Part shown: in pieces, positions 59,570-64,000 of the stretch
Numbering within the stretch: position 1 is the first letter of the stretch
How the letters are laid out: each line of letters starts with the position of its first letter
Source: Pseudomonadales bacterium
GTDB lineage: Bacteria > Pseudomonadota > Gammaproteobacteria > Pseudomonadales > UBA5862
DNA: 64,000 nt
Assembly (NCBI GenBank): GCA_024234215.1
Contig: JACKOQ010000005.1
Span: forward strand, 173,266 to 237,265
Direction: 5' to 3'
Program-made: the position numbers and the translations under genes
Notes under the pieces: model-generated
Databases searched by the model: none
What the model was told of the DNA's origin: nothing
What the model saw: the letters and a program-made list of their open reading frames with translations, nothing else

Positions 59570-60412
59570 TCAGGTTACGATGCGATAGAAGACCGTACCG
59601 CGCAGACAGACTAGACCACTCTTCTGCTCGGCCACCTCGACCTCGCTCCAGAACAGCTCATTGTCACGCTGTACCACCCGGCCATAGGCCATCAGATCGG
59701 CCTTGGGTGGCGGCGCCAGCATCTGCATCTGAATCGCCGGCGTGGAGGCCTTGTAAGGACCGGGACCAGTCTCGGCCCAGGCCGCCATCGCGCCGGTGGT
59801 GTCGAACAGTGCCATCGCCGCCCCTTCGTGCACGCCATGCAGGTCGCCATTGTCTTCGCGGTAGGGCATCACCAGCCGCGAGCGCCCCTCTTTCATCAAT
59901 TCGACCTTGATGCCGCGGTTGCCGATGAAAGAGATCGCACCGATGTGGCTGCCCATCGGACCCGGTTCCACCAGCCCATCATCGCCGCTGGCGCGACGCA
60001 GTTGCGCAGCTGCGGCGCCAAAACGGCCGCGCATTGCCAGATTGGCCTGAGCAATCGGCTTGCCGGCCTCGGTTTCGATGGCGACATCGACAAAGCAGAG
60101 CTCCTTGCCCCTGCGCAGCAGCCGGGCCTTGGCCAGCACTCCCTCGTTGATGGCCGCGGCCAGATAGTTGATCTGCGCACCTGCCGTGTGCCAGGGCCCG
60201 GACTCCGCCCCCAGTGCCGCACGCACCACCCCCTGCCCGCCGATCACTGACAGCGAGGCGGCCACGCCGCCATGCAGCGCACCGCCGGGATTGGTGTTGG
60301 CCTCATTGAATGGCAGGCGCAATACCAGCAGGTCGTCGCTGAGGCTGACCTGCTCGACGCCCAGTGTTCTGTTGTAGGGCGCGCCCTCCAGCCACTCTTT
60401 TACAAAACTCAT
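59570..60412 (-). CDS. PaaI-type acyl-CoA thioesterase, double hotdog
   Basis: This 280-residue protein consists of two hotdog domains in tandem. The first (about residues 10-130) has NTNPGGALHGGVAASLSVIGGQGVV; the second (about 150-280) has HGVHEGAAMALFDTTGAMAAWAE. The motif HGG(V) with Asp/Glu nearby is typical of PaaI thioesterases. It likely hydrolyses acyl-CoA or aryl-CoA esters in the cytosol. ATG 60412 has AAGGAG upstream. It follows the alcohol dehydrogenase gene by 30 bases on the same strand. Confidence 0.88.
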   Translation of the reverse strand: MSFVKEWLEGAPYNRTLGVEQVSLSDDLLVLRLPFNEANTNPGGALHGGVAASLSVIGGQGVVRAALGAESGPWHTAGAQINYLAAAINEGVLAKARLLRRGKELCFVDVAIETEAGKPIAQANLAMRGRFGAAAAQLRRASGDDGLVEPGPMGSHIGAISFIGNRGIKVELMKEGRSRLVMPYREDNGDLHGVHEGAAMALFDTTGAMAAWAETGPGPYKASTPAIQMQMLAPPPKADLMAYGRVVQRDNELFWSEVEVAEQKSGLVCLRGTVFYRIVT

Positions 60413-60442
60413 TCGAAACTCCTTGTCATCAATTGTTTTCAA

Positions 60443-61540
60443 TCAAAATTCTGGAATGAGGCAGGAGTGGATCGATTCATCGCCCGGTACCTGACGGGCC
60501 AGAGTCTTGATCGCCAGTTCCGCATCCTGCAAGGCAAAGTCATGGGTGTGCATCAGTTGCAACGGTACCTTGCCCGATTCGATCAGCTGGATGGCGCTGC
60601 GGTAGCCGCTGCTGGTGACGCCGATCGCGCCTTTGACGGTGATCTCCTTGACCACGATCATGTCGGAGATGAAGTCGGGAATCGGCTTGAATCCCTTGAT
60701 GCCGGCCAGCACGATGGTGCCGCCGCTCTTGCAGTAACTCAGCGCCTCCACCACCGGCTGGGTGGCGTAGGAGGTGACATCCACCACCACGTCGGCGCCA
60801 CGGCCATGGGTGATCTGCTGGATGCGTTCGACGGCATTCTCGTTCTGCACATCGATGGTGTGGTCGGCACCAAAGGCGCGGGCCACCTCCATTTTCTTCG
60901 CATCGGCTGCCAGACCGGTGACGATGATGGTGCCCGCCCCGGCCTGGCGGCAGGCCAGCACGCTCGAAAGCCCGCGCTGCCCCGGCCCCATGATCACCAC
61001 CGTGTCACCGATGCGGGTCTGCGGCATCTCCACCGCCCAGCGAAAGCCGGCCCCGAGCGGATTGAAAATCACCGCGATCTCCGGCGGCAATTTTTTATCC
61101 ATCTTGTGCAGTACCGAACAGGGGTCGAGGTACATGTATTGCGAATAACCACCCCACAGACCCGGTGCGTCGCTGAGCGGAATGTAGGAGTAGATGCGAC
61201 GGCTGTTGCAGAGGTGGTAACGGCCGGCCAGACAGTTCTCGCAGAAATGGCAGGCCAGCATGGTTTCGACGGCGACCCGGTCGCCGACATCGACACCCCA
61301 GCGTTTGGCCGCCTTGTCGCCAATCGCAGCAATCACACCGAGTGGCTCGTGACCGGGAATCACATTCATCGGCACGCTGAGCGCACCTTCATACTGCTCA
61401 TAGTCGCTGCCGCAGATGCCGCAGGCCTCGATGCGCAGAATGGCTGAATCGTCGCTGATGGCCGGAATCGGAATCTCCCGCCCTTCCAGTGTGCGTGCCG
61501 CAGTCTGCACCATGGCGAAACTGGTTCTGGGTAAGGTCAT
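60443..61540 (-). CDS. Zinc-dependent alcohol dehydrogenase (MDR family)
   Basis: This MDR alcohol dehydrogenase of 365 residues has catalytic zinc ligands Cys43 (CGICGSDY) and His64-Glu65 (GHEPLG). A structural zinc site is at Cys97, 100, 103 and 111 (CHFCENCLAGRYHLC). The nucleotide-binding loop VVIMGPGQRGLSSVLA and VTGLAADAKKMEVA indicate NAD(P) use. It would oxidise an alcohol to aldehyde, fitting with hydroxylated products of CYP153, though that link is only suggestive. It is cotranscribed with the thioesterase. Confidence 0.93.
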   Translation of the reverse strand: MTLPRTSFAMVQTAARTLEGREIPIPAISDDSAILRIEACGICGSDYEQYEGALSVPMNVIPGHEPLGVIAAIGDKAAKRWGVDVGDRVAVETMLACHFCENCLAGRYHLCNSRRIYSYIPLSDAPGLWGGYSQYMYLDPCSVLHKMDKKLPPEIAVIFNPLGAGFRWAVEMPQTRIGDTVVIMGPGQRGLSSVLACRQAGAGTIIVTGLAADAKKMEVARAFGADHTIDVQNENAVERIQQITHGRGADVVVDVTSYATQPVVEALSYCKSGGTIVLAGIKGFKPIPDFISDMIVVKEITVKGAIGVTSSGYRSAIQLIESGKVPLQLMHTHDFALQDAELAIKTLARQVPGDESIHSCLIPEF

Positions 61541-61707
61541 GACTCACTCCTTGGATTGTTGTTATCGGTTCCTGGCAATGAAAAGCCGCCGAATCAAACC
61601 ATAAAGGACATGACCAAAACAAGTTGTCCAAGGTTGGCTTGCCGGTTAGGATAAAAAGCCAAGTGCCTTGCTTCAAGGACCATAATAACAACCAAGGAGA
61701 GCCTGCC

Positions 61708-62313
61708 ATGTCGAACCTGACCCCCATCCCCCGCGTGCCGATGCTGTCGATCGAGGAAGCACAAAAACGGGGAGCCGAAATCGGTCTCAGCGAGTCGCTG
61801 TGTCCCCTCAGCGTCTTTCGCGTGCTGCTGCAGCATCCCACGCTGGCGAAGAATGTCGGCAACCTGCTGATGGGGTTGCTGTTCGAAGGCAATGTACTCG
61901 ATGCCCGCCTGCGCGAGCTGATCATCATGCGCCTCGGCTGGGTCACCGGCTCCAACTACGAGTGGACCCAGCACTGGCGGGTCGCGCTGATGTTCGGCCT
62001 GAGCGAAGAGGAGGTGCTGGCCGTGCGTGACTGGCAGTCGGCCACCAACCTGACGGCAGCCGATCGCGCCGTGCTTCAGGCGACCGACGACACCCTGCAA
62101 CTGGGCGCCATCTCCAGCTCGACCTGGAAGCTGATCGAAACCCACCTGGCCACGCCACAGGAGCGGGTCGAACTGGTGCTGGCGATCGGCAACTGGCGGC
62201 TCTTCTCGCAACTGCTGCTCAGCCTGCAAATCCCGCTCGAAGAGGGGGTCACCTCCTGGCCACCCGATGGCAAAATCCCTGCCGCCGCACTGAATCCACC
62301 CTTCCTGAAGTAA
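61708..62313 (+). CDS. Carboxymuconolactone decarboxylase (AhpD-like) family protein
   Basis: This all-helical protein of 201 residues has the family segment LLFEGNVLDARLRELIIMRLGWVTGSNYEWTQHWRVALMFGLSEEEVLAV. The CxxC of redox-active AhpD members is replaced by NYEW, so disulfide chemistry is unlikely. Such proteins occur in aromatic, terpenoid and steroid degradation clusters; the function here is unknown. ATG 61708 has AAGGAGAG upstream. It diverges from the alcohol dehydrogenase gene over 167 bases. Confidence 0.88.
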   Translation: MSNLTPIPRVPMLSIEEAQKRGAEIGLSESLCPLSVFRVLLQHPTLAKNVGNLLMGLLFEGNVLDARLRELIIMRLGWVTGSNYEWTQHWRVALMFGLSEEEVLAVRDWQSATNLTAADRAVLQATDDTLQLGAISSSTWKLIETHLATPQERVELVLAIGNWRLFSQLLLSLQIPLEEGVTSWPPDGKIPAAALNPPFLK

Positions 62314-62333
62314 CCGCTTCTGCTGGACTGAAA

Positions 62334-62367
62334 ACAGAAACCCCCGCTACGAAGCGGGGGTTTCTGT
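62334..62367. terminator. Bidirectional Rho-independent terminator between the CMD gene and aceA
   Basis: ACAGAAACCCCCGCT and AGCGGGGGTTTCTGT form a perfect 15-bp stem with a 4-base loop between two converging genes. There is only a short TTT inside the arm on each strand, but the stem is very stable. Confidence 0.8.
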
Positions 62368-62416
62368 TGGTGCGTTGACAGAGCGGAACCTCCACCCTGT
62401 CAACCGCAGCGAATGA

Positions 62417-63736
62417 TCAGAACTGATGCTCTTCGGTCGAACCGGTCAGCGCGGTCACCGATGAGCTGCCGCCCTGGATCACGGTGGTGACGTCGTCGAA
62501 GTAGCCGGTTCCCACCTCCTGCTGATGTGCCACGAAGGTGTAGCCACGCTTGGCAGCGGCGAACTCGGTCTCCTGCAGCTCGACATAGGCCGACATGTCT
62601 TCGCGGGCATAGCGGTAGGCCAGGTCGAACATGTTGTACCACATGCTGTGCACACCGGCCAAAGTGATGAACTGGTACTTGTAGCCCATGGCCGCCAGTT
62701 CACGCTGGAACTTGGCGATGGTGGCATCGTCCAGATTCTTCTTCCAGTTGAATGACGGCGAGCAGTTGTAGGCCAGCAGCTGTTCCGGATGCGCCTTGCG
62801 CACGGCTTCGGCAAATTTCTTCGCCTCGGCCAGATCGGGGGTGGCGGTCTCGCACCAGAGCAGGTCGGCATAAGGAGCATAGGCCAGACCACGGGCAATC
62901 GCCTGGTCGATGCCGGCGCGGGTGCGGTAGAAGCCTTCGGCGGTGCGCTCGCCGACCACGAACGGCCGGTCATATTCGTCGCAGTCGCTGGTCAGCAGGT
63001 CGGCCGCATTGGCATCGGTGCGAGCCAGAACGATCGTCGGCACGCCCAGCACGTCGGCTGCCAGACGCGCGGCGATCAGCTTCTGGATGGCCTCTTGCGT
63101 CGGCACCAGCACCTTGCCACCCATGTGACCACACTTCTTCACCGAGGCAAGCTGGTCTTCGAAGTGGACACCGGCCGCACCGGCTTCGATCATCGCCTTC
63201 ATCAGTTCATAGGCATTGAGCACGCCGCCGAAACCGGCTTCGGCATCGGCCACGATCGGCGCGAAGTAGTCGATGTAGCCGGCATCGCCCGGGTTGACAC
63301 CCTTCTGCCACTGGATCTGATCGGCACGGCTGAAGGAGTTGTTGATGCGTGAGACCACCGTCGGCACCGAGTTGACCGGGTAGAGCGACTGGTCTGGATA
63401 CATCGAGAGGGCGCTGTTGTTGTCGGAGGCGACCTGCCAGCCGGAGAGGTAGATCGCCTGAATGCCCGCCTTCACCTGCTGGACGGCCTGGCCACCAGTC
63501 AGCGCGCCGAGGCAGTTGACATAGTCCTTGCCGAATTTTTCGGCAGCGGCGCCGTTGACCAGCTTCCACAGCTTTTCGGCACCACGGCGGGCCAGCGTGT
63601 GTTCCACCTGGACCGAACCACGCAGACGGACCACGTCCGCCGCGCTGTAGGTGCGCTTGACGTTTTTCCAGCGCGGATTGGTTTTCCAATCCTGTTCGAT
63701 ACGGGCAATCTCTTCGACACGGTTGTAATTTGACAT
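62417..63736 (-). CDS. aceA: Isocitrate lyase
   Basis: This 439-residue isocitrate lyase has the signature KKCGHMGGKVLVP with catalytic Cys202. YIDYFAPIVADAEAGFGG (Mg2+ binding) and LAYNCSPSFNWKKNLDD are also standard. It cleaves isocitrate to succinate and glyoxylate, first enzyme of the glyoxylate shunt used with acetate, fatty acids or alkanes. ATG 63736 is used; a GTG two codons earlier is also open. It follows aceB by 68 bases. Confidence 0.97.
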   Translation of the reverse strand: MSNYNRVEEIARIEQDWKTNPRWKNVKRTYSAADVVRLRGSVQVEHTLARRGAEKLWKLVNGAAAEKFGKDYVNCLGALTGGQAVQQVKAGIQAIYLSGWQVASDNNSALSMYPDQSLYPVNSVPTVVSRINNSFSRADQIQWQKGVNPGDAGYIDYFAPIVADAEAGFGGVLNAYELMKAMIEAGAAGVHFEDQLASVKKCGHMGGKVLVPTQEAIQKLIAARLAADVLGVPTIVLARTDANAADLLTSDCDEYDRPFVVGERTAEGFYRTRAGIDQAIARGLAYAPYADLLWCETATPDLAEAKKFAEAVRKAHPEQLLAYNCSPSFNWKKNLDDATIAKFQRELAAMGYKYQFITLAGVHSMWYNMFDLAYRYAREDMSAYVELQETEFAAAKRGYTFVAHQQEVGTGYFDDVTTVIQGGSSSVTALTGSTEEHQF

Positions 63737-63804
63737 CGTCACTCTCTAGTTCGGGTTGTTGGACAGGGCCCGGTCAGCGACCGGAAGGTTATCGTTTCAA
63801 CTCA

Positions 63805-64000
63805 TCAGCCCAGAAGCTGGTAAGCCGGCAGGGTCAGAAAGTCGACCAGTTCATCACTCGTGGTGATCTGATCGAGCAATTGGGTCGCCTGCTCGAACTT
63901 GCCGTTTTGCCAGCGCTCTTCGCCGATCTCCTTGCGTACCACCTCGCGCTCTTCGGCCAACATCTGCCGGAACAGCTCCTTGGTGACGACCTTGCCGTTA
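63805..64000 (-). CDS. aceB: Malate synthase A, C-terminal fragment (cut by window end)
   Basis: The last 64 codons before a TGA at 63805 read KELFRQMLAEEREVVRKEIG, then ERWQNGKFEQATQLLDQITT, ending DFLTLPAYQLLG. This is the C-terminal helical plug of malate synthase A. It condenses glyoxylate with acetyl-CoA to malate. The rest of the gene lies outside the window. It precedes aceA on the same strand, giving aceB-aceA. Confidence 0.88.
   Translation of the reverse strand, partial: NGKVVTKELFRQMLAEEREVVRKEIGEERWQNGKFEQATQLLDQITTSDELVDFLTLPAYQLLG

Noticed and set aside
1..64000. CRISPR arrays, prophage modules, rRNA genes, replication origin
   Set aside because: No regularly spaced repeats, phage structural genes, rRNA signatures or DnaA-box clusters were noticed on reading.

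Overview
The window looks like chromosome from a GC-rich gammaproteobacterium related in gene order to Pseudomonas and Azotobacter-type organisms. The evidence is the blocks tonB-gshB-pilG-pilH-pilI-pilJ-chpA-chpC, cvpA-purF-metZ and ccoNOQP-ccoGHIS with an Anr/FNR regulator, plus a nadC/ampDE/aceEF neighbourhood like that of enterics. The lifestyle implied is aerobic to microaerobic, surface-associated and able to grow on acetate, fatty acids or hydrocarbons: a CYP153-type P450, isocitrate lyase and malate synthase, CstA, aconitase B and a high-affinity cbb3 oxidase are all present. Genus cannot be fixed from sequence reading alone.

Layout. 1-1.9 kb: the start of an integron, with a divergent integron integrase and, across a recognisable attI/cassette junction, one gene cassette carrying a TIR-like (CAP12/PCTIR) protein with part of its attC. 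2.1 kb: tRNA-Ser(GGA). 2.2-10.8 kb: a nitroreductase, a membrane-anchored coiled-coil protein, DUF58 and MoxR, then metZ, purF, cvpA and a long GAPDH. 11.1-23.3 kb: acnB, anr and the complete cbb3 oxidase structural and assembly cluster, including a 57-residue ccoQ, with an Anr-like box ahead of ccoN. 23.5-31.6 kb: CYP153, aceF, aceE, a ROK sugar kinase, ampE and ampD. 31.6-37.3 kb: a DUF1631 protein, nadC, ppa, an SDR and a dienelactone hydrolase-like protein.

37.3-49.1 kb: tonB3-like, gshB and a twitching/chemosensory (Pil-Chp) cluster. It lacks pilK and chpB and has a PilJ without the usual periplasmic sensor. It is followed by an orphan fliK behind a good sigma-54 promoter. 49.1-52.7 kb: an accessory block beginning with an IS3-family transposase scar and a 7-1-7 palindrome. 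It holds an FMN-binding secreted protein, its flavin transferase ApbE, an outer-membrane porin and a small membrane protein, probably an extracytosolic flavinylated redox module. 52.9-57.1 kb: a LolA-like periplasmic protein, an unusual TonB-like protein with two tandem cytoplasmic domains, and a thiolase-like/DUF35 pair whose residues suggest an Ltp2-type CoA-side-chain aldolase. 57.2-64 kb: ybdD-cstA, a double-hotdog thioesterase, a zinc alcohol dehydrogenase, a carboxymuconolactone-decarboxylase-family protein, aceA and the 3' end of aceB.

The least ordinary parts are the TIR-bearing integron cassette, the sensorless PilJ/no-adaptation Chp system with a sigma-54-driven fliK beside it, the flavinylation block next to an IS scar, the tandem-domain TonB, and the Ltp2-like aldolase/DUF35 pair outside an obvious steroid locus.
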